From Acinetobacter radioresistens DSM 6976 = NBRC 102413 = CIP 103788 (GTDB lineage Bacteria; Pseudomonadota; Gammaproteobacteria; Pseudomonadales; Moraxellaceae), in NCBI RefSeq assembly GCF_006757745.1, contig NZ_AP019740.1, forward strand, positions 2,294,001-2,358,000: DNA of 64,000 nucleotides, in the 5' to 3' direction. A program made the translations under genes and the position numbers. Positions 45,900-56,868 of the stretch are shown here, one piece after another. Position 1 is the first letter of the stretch. Every line of letters begins with the position of its first letter. The notes under the pieces are model-generated. The model saw only the letters and a program-made list of their open reading frames with translations. It was not told the origin of the DNA and ran no database searches.

Positions 45900-45914
45900 C
45901 TAGAAAGGAAAGGC

Positions 45915-47057
45915 TCAATACTGAGCCATCCATCCTTCTACCTGCTCCCCATACCACTGCATCAATCTCACCCGCTCATCCCAATATTGCGCTCGGTTAT
46001 ATGCCGAACGAATTCTATTTTGAGGCACATGAGCAAGCTGGCGTTCAATGGCATCTGGATTAAACAGATTCGATTCGTTTACGACTGTACTAAATAGCGA
46101 TCTAAAACCATGTGTGGTCATCCGACCTGCATAGCCCGAACGCTTGATCACAGCCAAAATAGACTCGCTACGCATAGGTTCTTTGTTATTTAAACGATGG
46201 GGAAATAGCAGTTCCTGATTATGGGTAAGTCTCAAAGCCTGAAGCTCGGCAATCATCATGTCCGTCAACGGCACACGATGTGAAAGTCGGTTCTTCATCC
46301 GCTCTTCAGGGATATCCCACTTACGCCCCTCCAGATCAAATTCTTCCCAGCGTGCTTGTAGTAATTCACTGACCCGAACGCCTGTCAGCATAATCAGGAC
46401 AATGGCATGATGTGTTTGAGCATCGGCAGGATAAGCCTTAATACGTCTAAGAAATTCAGGCATCTCAGAGGCAGAAAGCGAAGCCAGGTTTTTGACCCTT
46501 TTATTCTTGAGGGCGTAGACTAAATCACCTGCCGGATTGTCATAGCGATAGCCATGCGCAATGGCGTACTTCATGACCATGCCGCAACGAGATAAGGTCC
46601 GTTTTGCAATTTCAAGCGAGCCTCTAGCTTCAATCTTCTTAATGATCTGCAGAATCTCAGGTGCCTGAATCTGATTAATACGCTTATTAGCAAGAGCAAT
46701 ATAAAGCTCATCCAATGAAGCTCGAACATTACTGATGTGTTTGGATGACCAGGTTTCTTTTTGATTATTAAACCAATCTTCTGCAACTTCTTCGAAATAG
46801 GGCTTTAAGTCTTCATGCAATACTGAACGTGAGTATCGATGCTTAAGCTCATATGCAAGCTCCCTTGCCTTTTTTAAGCTTAAATCTGGATATGGGCCAA
46901 GCGATTCAGACTTACGTTCACCATGGACAGTGACGCGTACATTCCAATATTTTTGACCTTTGGTGGTAATGATGAGGGATAAACCATGTAAATCCGAAAG
47001 ACGATACTGTTTATCTTTCGGCTGTGCTTTTCTGCATTCAGTATCTGTAAGTGGCAT
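45915..47057 (-). CDS. int: P4-type tyrosine integrase of the ssrA island
   Basis: The 380-residue recombinase has the DUF4102 arm-binding N-terminus (YRLSDLHGLSLIITTKGQKY), a SAM-like core-binding domain, and a C-terminal catalytic domain. The latter has Arg in LTGVRVSELLQARW, the HxxR box THGFRSLFST, a further His in LAHVPQNRIRSAYNR, and Tyr in the following region before RVRLMQWY. The start is probably ATG 47057 (MPLTDTE), by analogy with MSLTD in the remnant at 12975; the frame is open to 47105. It lies next to ssrA, pointing away from it, the usual arrangement for an integrase that uses the tmRNA 3' end. Confidence 0.93.
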   Translation of the reverse strand: MPLTDTECRKAQPKDKQYRLSDLHGLSLIITTKGQKYWNVRVTVHGERKSESLGPYPDLSLKKARELAYELKHRYSRSVLHEDLKPYFEEVAEDWFNNQKETWSSKHISNVRASLDELYIALANKRINQIQAPEILQIIKKIEARGSLEIAKRTLSRCGMVMKYAIAHGYRYDNPAGDLVYALKNKRVKNLASLSASEMPEFLRRIKAYPADAQTHHAIVLIMLTGVRVSELLQARWEEFDLEGRKWDIPEERMKNRLSHRVPLTDMMIAELQALRLTHNQELLFPHRLNNKEPMRSESILAVIKRSGYAGRMTTHGFRSLFSTVVNESNLFNPDAIERQLAHVPQNRIRSAYNRAQYWDERVRLMQWYGEQVEGWMAQY

Positions 47058-47170
47058 GTCGATTACCCATAATTGATGTATTAATTTCTGGGTAAATTTT
47101 CCCAATATTTACCCGCAAAGAGCAAATATGGGGTCAAATAGGATCAGACAATATCGGACAAACAGGCATA

Positions 47171-47598
<428 letters not shown>

Positions 47599-47727
47599 AA
47601 GTTACGTTCCTATCTTAGCATACTTTTACTGATTTACCATGCTGTAATTCATTAAAATCAAGAGCGAGATAGGTTTAATACTATAATTGCGGTAGTATTT
47701 TATTTTTCAAGTTCTTCTTATAAAAAC

Positions 47728-49215
47728 ATGAGTTATTTATTAGCACTCGATCAGGGAACAACTTCCAGCCGGGCAATTGTTTTTGATGAATCAGGCCGCA
47801 TTCATGCCACTGCACAGCGTGAAATTCATATACAGACTCCTCATTCCGGTTGGGTGGAACAGGATGCACAGGAAATCTGGACTACACAAATTGCCGTAGT
47901 TCAGCAGGCACTCGCCTCAGCAAATTTGCTGGCGAAGGATATTAAAGCCTTAGGTTTAACCAACCAACGTGAAACTACGGTCGTATGGGATAAACGTACT
48001 GGTCAGGCACTTACTTCTGCCATTGTATGGCAGGACCGTCGTGCATCCGACTGGTGTAATCAGATGATTGAACAGGGCCACATGCAGTTAATCCAGGAAA
48101 AAACCGGACTGCGAATTGATCCTTATTTCAGTGCAAGCAAATTGGTCTGGTTACTCGAACATGTCGAGGGACTGCGTACACTGGCTGATCAGGGACATTT
48201 AGCGTTTGGAACAATTGACAGCTGGTTAATCTGGAATCTGACACAAGGTGCTGAACATGTCATCGAAGCGAGTAATGCTTCACGAACCATGCTCATGAAT
48301 CTGCAAACCCAAAGTTGGGATGAAGAGCTTTTAGAGCTGTTTAATATTCCATGTTCCGTATTACCTAAAATTATCTCGTCTGACTGCTATGTTGCAGATA
48401 CCGCCAGTGGACTTTTGGGCTCAACCATTCCAATTATGGGAGTTTTAGGTGATCAACAGGCTGCACTATTTGGCCAATCCTGCTTTGAGGCAGGTACAGC
48501 CAAGAATACCTATGGTACAGGCTGTTTCATGTTATTTAATACAGGCACTGACATCCAGTTCAGTCAGAACAAGCTGCTGACCACCTTAGCCTGGCAATGC
48601 CAGTATCAAGCCCATTATGCACTCGAAGGGAGTGTCTTTATGGCGGGTGCAATTATGCAGTGGCTACGTGATGGTTTAGGGATCATTCAAAAAAGCAGTG
48701 ATACTGAAAAACTGGCAGCACAGGTTAAATCCAGTGAAGGTGTAGTTTTAGTGCCTGCTTTTACCGGATTAGGCGCACCGCATTGGGATAGTGAAGCACG
48801 GGCCATGATTTGTGGTATGTCACGCGGAACTACAAAAGCGCATATTGCACGTGCTTCGCTAGAAGCAATTGCCTTTCAAGTTTCTGATGTATTATCTGCA
48901 ATGCAGGCTGATCTGGATCAGCCCTTAAAAGAACTGCGTGTAGATGGTGGAGCCAGTTGCAATGATATGATGATGCAGTTTCAGGCAGATTTGCTGAATG
49001 TGCCAGTGTTACGGCCTAAACTACAGGAATCGACGGCATGGGGCGCCGCAGCCATGGCGGGGCTAAAAGCTGGAGTATTTAATAGTCTGGATGATCTTTC
49101 AGCTTCCTGGCAACTGGAGCGAGAATTTATACCGCAAATGTCAGAAGATGAGCGTCAGCAACATTTAGCGCGCTGGAAAGATGCCCTACAGCGGGTACGG
49201 TCCGACCTAAGCTAA
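47728..49215 (+). CDS. glpK: Glycerol kinase
   Basis: The 495-residue FGGY kinase has the expected length. It opens YLLALDQGTTSSRAIVFDE (phosphate-1 loop) and has GLTNQRETTVVWDK, the substrate loop GWVEQDAQEIW, FGTIDSWLIWNLT, and the C-terminal FGGY signatures GAPHWDSEARAMICGMSRGT and ELRVDGGASCNDMMMQFQAD. It phosphorylates glycerol to glycerol-3-phosphate with ATP in the cytoplasm. No glpF or glpD is adjacent here. It is divergent from ssrA across 129 bases and ends in a shared terminator with the convergent emrB. Confidence 0.95.
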   Translation: MSYLLALDQGTTSSRAIVFDESGRIHATAQREIHIQTPHSGWVEQDAQEIWTTQIAVVQQALASANLLAKDIKALGLTNQRETTVVWDKRTGQALTSAIVWQDRRASDWCNQMIEQGHMQLIQEKTGLRIDPYFSASKLVWLLEHVEGLRTLADQGHLAFGTIDSWLIWNLTQGAEHVIEASNASRTMLMNLQTQSWDEELLELFNIPCSVLPKIISSDCYVADTASGLLGSTIPIMGVLGDQQAALFGQSCFEAGTAKNTYGTGCFMLFNTGTDIQFSQNKLLTTLAWQCQYQAHYALEGSVFMAGAIMQWLRDGLGIIQKSSDTEKLAAQVKSSEGVVLVPAFTGLGAPHWDSEARAMICGMSRGTTKAHIARASLEAIAFQVSDVLSAMQADLDQPLKELRVDGGASCNDMMMQFQADLLNVPVLRPKLQESTAWGAAAMAGLKAGVFNSLDDLSASWQLEREFIPQMSEDERQQHLARWKDALQRVRSDLS

Positions 49216-49235
49216 TTCAACAAGAGTAAATAATA

Positions 49236-49261
49236 AAAAACCAGGCCAAGCCTGGTTTTTT
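49236..49261. terminator. Bidirectional terminator between glpK and emrB
   Basis: A ccaggc/gcctgg stem with loop CAA, flanked by a run of A on one side and T on the other, serves both convergent genes. Confidence 0.85.
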
Positions 49262-49263
49262 CA

Positions 49264-50793
49264 TCAGTGTGTTGGCCCCGCTGCAGCGCCTGTTTTTGGT
49301 TTTGGACACAACCAGATAATCAGGCCAGATACAACAAATACCAGTGAAAATAGTAAAAACACATGGTCAGCCGCTAATGTGAGTGCCTCTTTGTTTACCA
49401 GGTTGGAAATCATCGCTAAAGCACCTTCCGGACTCATACCACTTTGGACTAATGTATGTTGTGCCGGTTCAGGGTTCAAGCTCGACACAATTTCACTGCG
49501 TGCCAGTTTGGCATGATCATCCCACATCGTGGCAGACATAGAAGCACCTATTGCACCTGCCATCGTTCGCATAAAACTCATCAGACCAGCAGCAGAGGCT
49601 ATTTCCTGAGGCAATACCGATGCCAGAGCAATATTCGACAATGGAATGAAAAAAAATGGCACTGCAAAACCTTGTAGAATCTGTGGAATTGCCAATGCCA
49701 TAAAGTCTGCTTCCGAGGTCCAGAGTGCTCGCATAAAGGTTACTCCGCCCAAGACTAACAGACCGAAACACGCCAAGGCACGCTGATCATAACGGGTAGA
49801 AAGCTTGGCAACCACAGGAGACATGGTCAGGCTGCCAAAACCCATTGTTGCTGTCACATATCCGGCCCAAGTCGCAGTATAGCCAATATTGATCTGTAGC
49901 CACTGTGGAATCAGCACAATACTGCCAAAAAATGCACCAAAACCAAACGATAAGGCCAGTACTGAAATCGTGAATCCCCGATGCCTGAAGACCCGTACAT
50001 TTACGATCGGATTATGTTCGGTAATTTCCCAGATTAAAAATACGATAAATCCGGCAATCGCAACTGCAGCCAGACTGTTGATAATATTGCTGTGAAACCA
50101 GTCATGTTCATGACCCAGATCCAACATCAATTGCAGGGCACCAATCCAGATTACCAGCAGGATAAGTCCGATATGATCAATCTTGAGCTTATTTAATGGA
50201 GTTTCAGCACTTTTGAGTAGGCTCACTGCTCCTAAAGCGCAAATAATACCGACTGGAATATTAATAAAGAAAATCCAGTGCCAGGAAATATTATCACTGA
50301 TTGTACCGCCAAGAATTGGTCCAAGAATTGGTCCAATGACGGTAGTCATCGCCCAGAGACCCATCGCCTGTGCATGTTTTTCCTGCGGGAAAATCCGCAT
50401 AAGCAGAGTCTGGCTCAGTGGCATGATCGGCCCGCCAAAAAGCCCCTGCCCGATACGGCAAATGACCAGCAAGGCCAGGCTGTTTGAAAGGCCGCATAAT
50501 ACTGAAAAGACAGTAAACCCGATGACGCAGGCAACAAAGGTACGGACCACTCCAAAGCGGCCAGCCAGCCAGCCGGTTAATGGTACGCAGATTGCTTCGG
50601 CAACAGCATAGGAAGTAATTACCCAGGTACCTTGTGTACTTGAAACAGCAAGGCTTCCAGTAATATGTGGTAATGAGACATTGGCGATGGTGGTATCAAG
50701 GACCACCATAAAGTTAGCCAGTGCCAGCACCAGCGCTGCAATCAGCAGCCGTCCGCCTTTAAGGTCGGCAAAAGGTGTGCTTTGGCTATTCAT
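49264..50793 (-). CDS. emrB: EmrB/QacA-type drug:H+ antiporter (DHA2 MFS)
   Basis: The 509-residue protein has 14 predicted membrane segments and DHA2 signatures: the early FMVVLDTTIANVSLPHI segment, WVITSYAVAEAICVPLTGWL, an RIGQGLFGGP loop and the antiporter motif C GPILGPILGGTI. It forms a tripartite efflux pump with the periplasmic adaptor EmrA, encoded 6 bases upstream on the same strand, and an outer-membrane channel encoded elsewhere. Substrates would be hydrophobic toxicants. No MarR-type repressor is next to the pair, unlike in E. coli. Confidence 0.93.
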   Translation of the reverse strand: MNSQSTPFADLKGGRLLIAALVLALANFMVVLDTTIANVSLPHITGSLAVSSTQGTWVITSYAVAEAICVPLTGWLAGRFGVVRTFVACVIGFTVFSVLCGLSNSLALLVICRIGQGLFGGPIMPLSQTLLMRIFPQEKHAQAMGLWAMTTVIGPILGPILGGTISDNISWHWIFFINIPVGIICALGAVSLLKSAETPLNKLKIDHIGLILLVIWIGALQLMLDLGHEHDWFHSNIINSLAAVAIAGFIVFLIWEITEHNPIVNVRVFRHRGFTISVLALSFGFGAFFGSIVLIPQWLQINIGYTATWAGYVTATMGFGSLTMSPVVAKLSTRYDQRALACFGLLVLGGVTFMRALWTSEADFMALAIPQILQGFAVPFFFIPLSNIALASVLPQEIASAAGLMSFMRTMAGAIGASMSATMWDDHAKLARSEIVSSLNPEPAQHTLVQSGMSPEGALAMISNLVNKEALTLAADHVFLLFSLVFVVSGLIIWLCPKPKTGAAAGPTH

Positions 50794-50799
50794 ATTGAA

Positions 50800-51948
50800 T
50801 TACCTGGTCAGGTCAACCGTTGCGTTCATGGACAGCCCTACCCTGAGCGGATGCTGTGCCAGCTCTTTCGGGTCAAGTGCAATCCGTACTGGTAGACGTT
50901 GAACCACCTTGATCCAGTTTCCTGTGGCATTCTGGGCTGGAATTAAAGCAAAAGCAGCTCCAGTTCCCCCGGAGAAGCCTAAAACCTTGCCATGATAAAC
51001 CACCTCATCACCATAGAAATCTGATATCAGCTCTACAGCCTGACCGGTTCTGACTTTTGCCAGCTGACTTTCTTTAAAATTAGCATCGACATAAAGCTGG
51101 GCCACAGGAACCACCACCATGAGTGAGTTTCCTGGCGCTACACGCTGTCCGACCTGCACATTACGGCGGCTAACCACACCATCAAGTGGCGCATGTACTT
51201 CTGTCCGTTCCAGATCGAGCATCGCCTGCTCTACCCGTGCCTGGGCAATCAGCACATCAGGAGTAGAGCGTTCAGTAGCACCGCGAATCAGTGCTTCGTT
51301 GGCGGCCAGTGTGCTTTGTGCTGCTTTACGGTTAGCCTCAGCTTGAGACAGCCCCGCTTGTGCCAAGGTCAAGCTAGCTCGTGCGGTATCTAACACGGTT
51401 TGCGCACTGCTCATTTCTTCTTTGGAAATTGCGCCTGTTTCTGAGAGCTTGCGACGGCGTTCATAATCAGCCTGAGCCTTAGCAAGATCAGCCTCTGCCT
51501 TCTTAACCTGTGCCTGAGCACTGGCAATCTCATCAGCGCGTACCGACACCTGTGAATTTAGGGACTGGCTGTTGGCCGAGGTTTGGTTATATTGTCGTTT
51601 GGCTTTGGCTAGTTCTGCCTGTGCCTGCACCAGAGCAATTTTGGCATCACGCGGATCAATACGTACCAGTACATCTCCCTGTTTGACTTGTTGGGTATCC
51701 TTGACCAGCACTTCTGTAACCTGTCCGTTCACCATAGAGGTAATCTGGGCAGTATCGGCCCCTACGTAGGCATTATCTGTAGAAACCGAACGGCTGGCAA
51801 AGTACATCCACAATGCATAGATCAGCACCGCGACAATAAAGAGAATCGCTACAATTTTAAGAAGTTTTTTTCTTTTATTGGGAGGAGGGAGATCGCCAGA
51901 AGAAGTGACTTGCGCCGGGTCGAGATCATGAGCTTGAGCATCAGTCAT
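50800..51948 (-). CDS. emrA: EmrA/HlyD-family membrane fusion protein
   Basis: The 382-residue adaptor has a short cytoplasmic N-terminus, one membrane helix (IVAILFIVAVLIYALWMYF), a biotinyl-lipoyl domain (STDNAYVGADTAQITSMVNG), a long helical hairpin rich in Ala/Gln/Lys, and the closing half-motif VHAPLDGVVSRRNVQVGQ. It bridges EmrB to an outer-membrane channel. It starts the emrAB operon; the two genes are 6 bases apart. Confidence 0.93.
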   Translation of the reverse strand: MTDAQAHDLDPAQVTSSGDLPPPNKRKKLLKIVAILFIVAVLIYALWMYFASRSVSTDNAYVGADTAQITSMVNGQVTEVLVKDTQQVKQGDVLVRIDPRDAKIALVQAQAELAKAKRQYNQTSANSQSLNSQVSVRADEIASAQAQVKKAEADLAKAQADYERRRKLSETGAISKEEMSSAQTVLDTARASLTLAQAGLSQAEANRKAAQSTLAANEALIRGATERSTPDVLIAQARVEQAMLDLERTEVHAPLDGVVSRRNVQVGQRVAPGNSLMVVVPVAQLYVDANFKESQLAKVRTGQAVELISDFYGDEVVYHGKVLGFSGGTGAAFALIPAQNATGNWIKVVQRLPVRIALDPKELAQHPLRVGLSMNATVDLTR

Positions 51949-52245
51949 AGGCTATTCCTTTTGAATATGGACCAAAGCACTGTATGGATGAAAAGACCTT
52001 GTCTGGAGCCTATCCAACTTTTATTTGGGGCTTGTTTTTCATGCAGGGCTTTGGAGAAGGAGATGGATTTTAATGCAGCTTTAAAATAAATGTCGCAAAA
52101 AAAATGTAACTGGCAAGTTCTCTTTATATGAGAAAGCTCTGCCGATTCTCCAAATAGAAACTCCAATTTTATAGAAGTTTTAGCATTTAACTCCAAAGCC
52201 GACTTTATCTCATCTGCATCAGGCGGTCCTGCTTTAACTATTTTT
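51949..52245. other. Intergenic region between the thioesterase gene and emrA
   Basis: About 300 bases without a gene I can support. A minus-strand frame is open across it and into the end of the thioesterase gene, but its translation has no family features and it lacks a good ribosome-binding site. The region probably carries the emrAB promoter and leader. Confidence 0.45.
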
Positions 52246-52746
52246 CTAATAGGCATAAGACGCAATTGCTGTGGCAATCGCCTTGTTTTCGTCATTGACC
52301 ATAGTCATACGCATGGTACAGCCTTTACGTCCTAATCTGAGCGTTTCAGCACGTGCAATAAACTGCTGTCCACGGCCCGGAGCCAGATAATCAACCCGCA
52401 TATCAACAGTCGCCAGTCGGGAAACTTTTTTAATGGTATCTGCCAGTTGCTCTGCAGGCGCGCGCTTATATAGCTCACCCATGGCAACAATACCACCGAT
52501 ACTGTCCAGCAAAGTTGCAGCCACACCGCCATGCAGAATCTGGAAAGCCACATTACCGATCATATAAGGCTGCATTTCAATGTAACCCTCAATTTGCCCT
52601 TCAACGACCCGCATAGTCATGCCATTATGCTGAAAATAGGGAGAACTGTTAAAGGCCTTGCATAACTGTTTGAGCACCACATCAATATCGACTTTCGAGC
52701 CCAGATGAATATTGCCAGTCCAGCTTTTATTTGTCTCGTTAACCAT
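52246..52746 (-). CDS. YigI-like thioesterase (hotdog fold)
   Basis: The 166-residue protein is a PaaI-type hotdog thioesterase, recognised by ILHGGVAATLLDSIGGIVAM, which starts the long central helix and carries the His-Gly-Gly segment, followed by VDMRVDYLAPGRGQQFIARA. It resembles YigI, which hydrolyses medium- and long-chain acyl-CoAs. It is divergent from hemB across about 100 bases. Confidence 0.85.
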   Translation of the reverse strand: MVNETNKSWTGNIHLGSKVDIDVVLKQLCKAFNSSPYFQHNGMTMRVVEGQIEGYIEMQPYMIGNVAFQILHGGVAATLLDSIGGIVAMGELYKRAPAEQLADTIKKVSRLATVDMRVDYLAPGRGQQFIARAETLRLGRKGCTMRMTMVNDENKAIATAIASYAY

Positions 52747-52776
52747 TTACCCGAATTACCTTTATTGAATAAATAA

Positions 52777-53865
<1,089 letters not shown>

Positions 53866-53880
53866 AATTCGGACAGGATA

Positions 53881-55014
53881 ATGAAGATTGCCATTATTGG
53901 AGCCGGAATCAGTGGACTGCTTACGGCACTTGAGCTTATAGAACAGGGCTGTTCAGTTGATATTTTTGATCAGCCCTACAGCGGGAGTGCCTCTTGGGCA
54001 GGCGGTGGAATCCTCTCTCCAATGTATCCCTGGCGTTATGCACCCGCCGTAAACCAGCTGGCTCAATTTGGCAAAGCTTTATACCAGGAATGGAACCAGA
54101 AGTTGCAACCGGTTTCAGGAATAGATTTTCAGATTCATGAAACCGGTATGCTGATTTTTGACCAGGAAGATTTTAGGCAGGGCCTGAGTTATAGCCAGCA
54201 ATTTCAGGAGCCAATGCAAATCTGTGAGCTTGTACAGCATGAGCGGCTTCGTCAGATTAATCCGCATATTGCATCTGGTTTTAAAGAAGCCCTCTATTTC
54301 CCTCAGCTTGCTAATATTCGTAATCCACGGCTATTACAATCCATTCAGAATTATTTAAAAACGCATCCTAACGTGCAGTTTTTCGAAAATACAGCAATTC
54401 AACAGCTTGATATTCAACATGGACAGATTGTAGCTGTACGAGACCAGAATCTTCGTAGCTTCCAGGCCGATCAGTTTGTACTGACTACAGGTGCCTGGTC
54501 TGAACAGTGGTCTAGACAGTTAAATATCCAGTTACCGGTACAACCGGTACATGGACAGATGATTCTGTTCAAGACACCGGAGAACTGGTTACCGACCATG
54601 TGCATGAACCGGGTAATGTATCTGATACCACGTTCTGATGGCCATATTGTCTGTGGTTCGAGCATGGCTCATCAGGGTTTTAATACTTCTATAAATTCTC
54701 AGACTTCAGAAAGTATTTTAACTGCATCTCTGGAAATGGTGCCTGAACTGGCTCAATTTCCTATTGTGAAACAGTGGGCTGGACTGCGTCCCGGTTCTCC
54801 AGAAGGTATCCCTTACATCGGAAAAATACCGGATATTAATAATTTATGGGCGAATTTTGGGCACTTCCGTAATGGTCTCTGCATGGGACCTGCATCTGCC
54901 CGCCTGCTGCGTCAGCTCATTCTTAAGCAGCCGCCCCTGGTTGAGCCTCAAGTTTATTCACCTGAACGCTTAATTCCTCAAAGCTATGATAGGGTTCACT
55001 CAACGGCCAGCTAA
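53881..55014 (+). CDS. FAD-dependent glycine-oxidase-like (ThiO/DadA-type) oxidoreductase
   Basis: The 377-residue protein has the FAD dinucleotide motif IIGAGISGLLTALELIEQG at residues 4-22, SASWAGGGILSP as the second flavin contact, and the C-terminal GLRPGSPEGIPYIGKI with NFGHFRNGLCMGPASARLL typical of the DAO family. ThiO makes dehydroglycine for thiamine synthesis. No thi gene is next to it, so another amino-acid oxidase role is possible. It converges with the TIGR01777 gene. Confidence 0.82.
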   Translation: MKIAIIGAGISGLLTALELIEQGCSVDIFDQPYSGSASWAGGGILSPMYPWRYAPAVNQLAQFGKALYQEWNQKLQPVSGIDFQIHETGMLIFDQEDFRQGLSYSQQFQEPMQICELVQHERLRQINPHIASGFKEALYFPQLANIRNPRLLQSIQNYLKTHPNVQFFENTAIQQLDIQHGQIVAVRDQNLRSFQADQFVLTTGAWSEQWSRQLNIQLPVQPVHGQMILFKTPENWLPTMCMNRVMYLIPRSDGHIVCGSSMAHQGFNTSINSQTSESILTASLEMVPELAQFPIVKQWAGLRPGSPEGIPYIGKIPDINNLWANFGHFRNGLCMGPASARLLRQLILKQPPLVEPQVYSPERLIPQSYDRVHSTAS

Positions 55015-55024
55015 AAGCAGATGA

Positions 55025-55939
55025 TCATTTCTCATCTAAAAGATCGGTAAGTGCACTATTTAAATCTGGATATTGAAACTCAAAGCCTTGTTCCAATAAA
55101 GCTTGAGGCATTACAAACTGCCCATTTAATACCAGTTGTGACTGTTCACCCAGCATTGTTTTCAATACACAGGCTGGCATACTCAACAATGGTTTTTTAT
55201 GTAATTTAGCAGCAGCTATTTCAGCAAATTTTCTCTGAGTGCCCTGTTCTGGCGCTACCAGGTTATAGACTGCCTTTGCCTCACGCTGCTGTAAAATAAA
55301 TGTAATGGCACGCACCACATCATTAATATGAATCCAGGTTATCGGCTGAAGGCCATGACCGATCTTGCCGACCAGATTAAAACGGATTGGCATAAGCATC
55401 TGTGGCAATATCCCGCCGTTTCTGGCAAAGGCTACTCCAAGCCTGATAATACTAACCTGTTGTCCGGGATTGTTTTTTGCCTGATGTTCCCACCGCTGAC
55501 ATAGCTCGGACATAAAGATATCCTGCGGCGGTGAGCTTTCATTACAGTATCCGCTCCACTGTTCTTGTGGATCAATACCATAGTACCCTATCGCAGAACC
55601 TGAAATGATGCGATGTGGCTGTATCCTGTTCTGTTGTAGCCATTCAAATACTTGACGTGTTGTCTCAATCCGGCTATTGATCAGTTCAAGTTTGCGCTTT
55701 TCTGTCCAGCGTGACTGGCCAATATTCTCACCTGCCAGATTAATTACATAATCAATCGGTTCCTGACTGATCTGTTCCAAACGGTGAATATATCGCAAAC
55801 CGGCCTGAGAAGAGCTTCTATTTGGATTACGTGTCAGACCAATCACCTGATAACCCTGCTGAATCAGGTAAGCAGCAAGATGTTGGCCAATAAAACCGCT
55901 GGCACCGGTGATTAATACCTGTGGTTTCTGCTGCATCAT
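55025..55939 (-). CDS. TIGR01777-family NAD(P)-binding epimerase-like protein
   Basis: The 304-residue short-chain-dehydrogenase relative starts with VLITGASGFIGQHLAAYLIQ (NAD(P) motif) and has VINLAGENIGQSRWTEKRK, the SAIGYYG segment and WIHINDVVRAI, all typical of the TIGR01777/YfcH family. The substrate is unknown. It is followed upstream, on the same strand, by the ABZJ_00895-family membrane protein 18 bases away, so they probably form an operon. Confidence 0.9.
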   Translation of the reverse strand: MMQQKPQVLITGASGFIGQHLAAYLIQQGYQVIGLTRNPNRSSSQAGLRYIHRLEQISQEPIDYVINLAGENIGQSRWTEKRKLELINSRIETTRQVFEWLQQNRIQPHRIISGSAIGYYGIDPQEQWSGYCNESSPPQDIFMSELCQRWEHQAKNNPGQQVSIIRLGVAFARNGGILPQMLMPIRFNLVGKIGHGLQPITWIHINDVVRAITFILQQREAKAVYNLVAPEQGTQRKFAEIAAAKLHKKPLLSMPACVLKTMLGEQSQLVLNGQFVMPQALLEQGFEFQYPDLNSALTDLLDEK

Positions 55940-55957
55940 GTAGTCCTCTTATATTTT

Positions 55958-56413
55958 TTAGTCAGATGAGCCAAATTTATGCTGAGCCATACGCTGGGCT
56001 TGTGGTCCATAGAACCAGTATGTCAGTAAATATAAAGGAATGGCCATGAGCAGACACATAATTACAACCAGACTCAAAAATTGCGGGTGCTGAAGATACA
56101 GCATAAAATTCTGCCATATTTCCGGATCTTTTCTTGAAAACCACACTAAACCTAGAACCAGAAAACTCAGGTTATAACCCCAAAATATCAGGGTAAATCC
56201 CAAAGTCAGCCTTTTTCTTTCCCGCTGGCTTGGCGCACGGCCCTGTTGATTTAAAAACTTGTATAGGGTAATGATCATCGCGGCCATATAAGGAATAATA
56301 GTCAAGATACCGCCCAGACCCGCCGGTAATAATGCAGCGACCACGCCTACCACTAAGGTAAGTCCCAAACACCAAAGGAAAAACTGCAAATAATATCTTG
56401 TAAGCGAGGGCAT
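55958..56413 (-). CDS. ABZJ_00895-family inner-membrane protein
   Basis: The 151-residue protein has four predicted membrane helices (LTLVVGVVAALLPAGLG, IPYMAAMIITLYKFL, TLIFWGYNLSFLVLGLVW, LVVIMCLLMAIPLYLLTYW) and a basic loop APSQRERKRL. It looks like the ABZJ_00895 family, which is mostly known from Acinetobacter, and so helps place the host. The function is unknown. It is the first gene of a pair with the TIGR01777 gene. Confidence 0.75.
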   Translation of the reverse strand: MPSLTRYYLQFFLWCLGLTLVVGVVAALLPAGLGGILTIIPYMAAMIITLYKFLNQQGRAPSQRERKRLTLGFTLIFWGYNLSFLVLGLVWFSRKDPEIWQNFMLYLQHPQFLSLVVIMCLLMAIPLYLLTYWFYGPQAQRMAQHKFGSSD

Positions 56414-56469
56414 TTGACCAGTCCTAAAACAACAGATTTTTTTCAGTATAAGCCGGATAAAAAGTTTTT

Positions 56470-56643
56470 TTAATTTTTTTGCATTTCTTTGTCAACCAAA
56501 TCCGAGGACATTACGTTATATAGGGTACAAGGCCAGCAGCAACCGCAAACGATGCATGGCATCCGCATCTGTTTACGGTGGCCTTTACTTATCAAAGCAA
56601 TAACTTGAACTTCATGGCGAGTGTATATCTTGGTATCACTCAT
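56470..56643 (-). CDS. Small Cys-rich protein, 57 residues
   Basis: The minus-strand ATG at 56643 is preceded by AAGGAAGGAAAC, a strong ribosome-binding site with good spacing. The frame runs 57 codons to TAA at 56470-56472. The protein starts MSDTKIYTRHEVQVIALISK, has a basic segment, then the cluster CIVCGCCWPC (residues 30-39), and ends in a short acidic tail. Five Cys in ten residues suggest metal binding or redox chemistry. It sits in an otherwise empty 450-base gap. I do not recognise the family; the ribosome-binding site and cysteine cluster argue against chance. Confidence 0.6.
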   Translation of the reverse strand: MSDTKIYTRHEVQVIALISKGHRKQMRMPCIVCGCCWPCTLYNVMSSDLVDKEMQKN

Positions 56644-56660
56644 CGAAGTTTCCTTCCTTG

Positions 56661-56693
56661 GCCGACGATTTACTCATCACTCGAATCGTCGGC
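56661..56693. terminator. Hairpin upstream of the small Cys-rich ORF
   Basis: A perfect 10-bp stem (gccgacgatt / aatcgtcggc) with a 13-base loop is followed by a T-rich run on the plus strand, as a terminator would be. No plus-strand gene ends nearby. On the minus strand it lies in the 5' leader, about 8 bases before the ribosome-binding site of the small ORF, so it may instead control that ORF. The rest of the gap to 56868 is AT-rich and shows no gene. Confidence 0.55.
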
Positions 56694-56868
56694 TTTTATT
56701 TTGCCTGTATATTTTAGCTTGCTACTTTAAAACCCTTTATTTCTATTTATTTATCCTTATAAGTTTTAAGCTGACATACAATAGATTATCTGCTGGCAAC
56801 TAGCCAAGTACAGGCGGAAATGCTTATAGTATAGCCTTGCAGTGGTAGCATTGAGTTTTGGGGCAGGC

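Noticed and set aside
51945..52295. A 116-codon minus-strand frame between emrA and the thioesterase gene
   Set aside because: It overlaps the thioesterase end in another frame, has no good ribosome-binding site and no family-like features; treated as leader/intergenic sequence.
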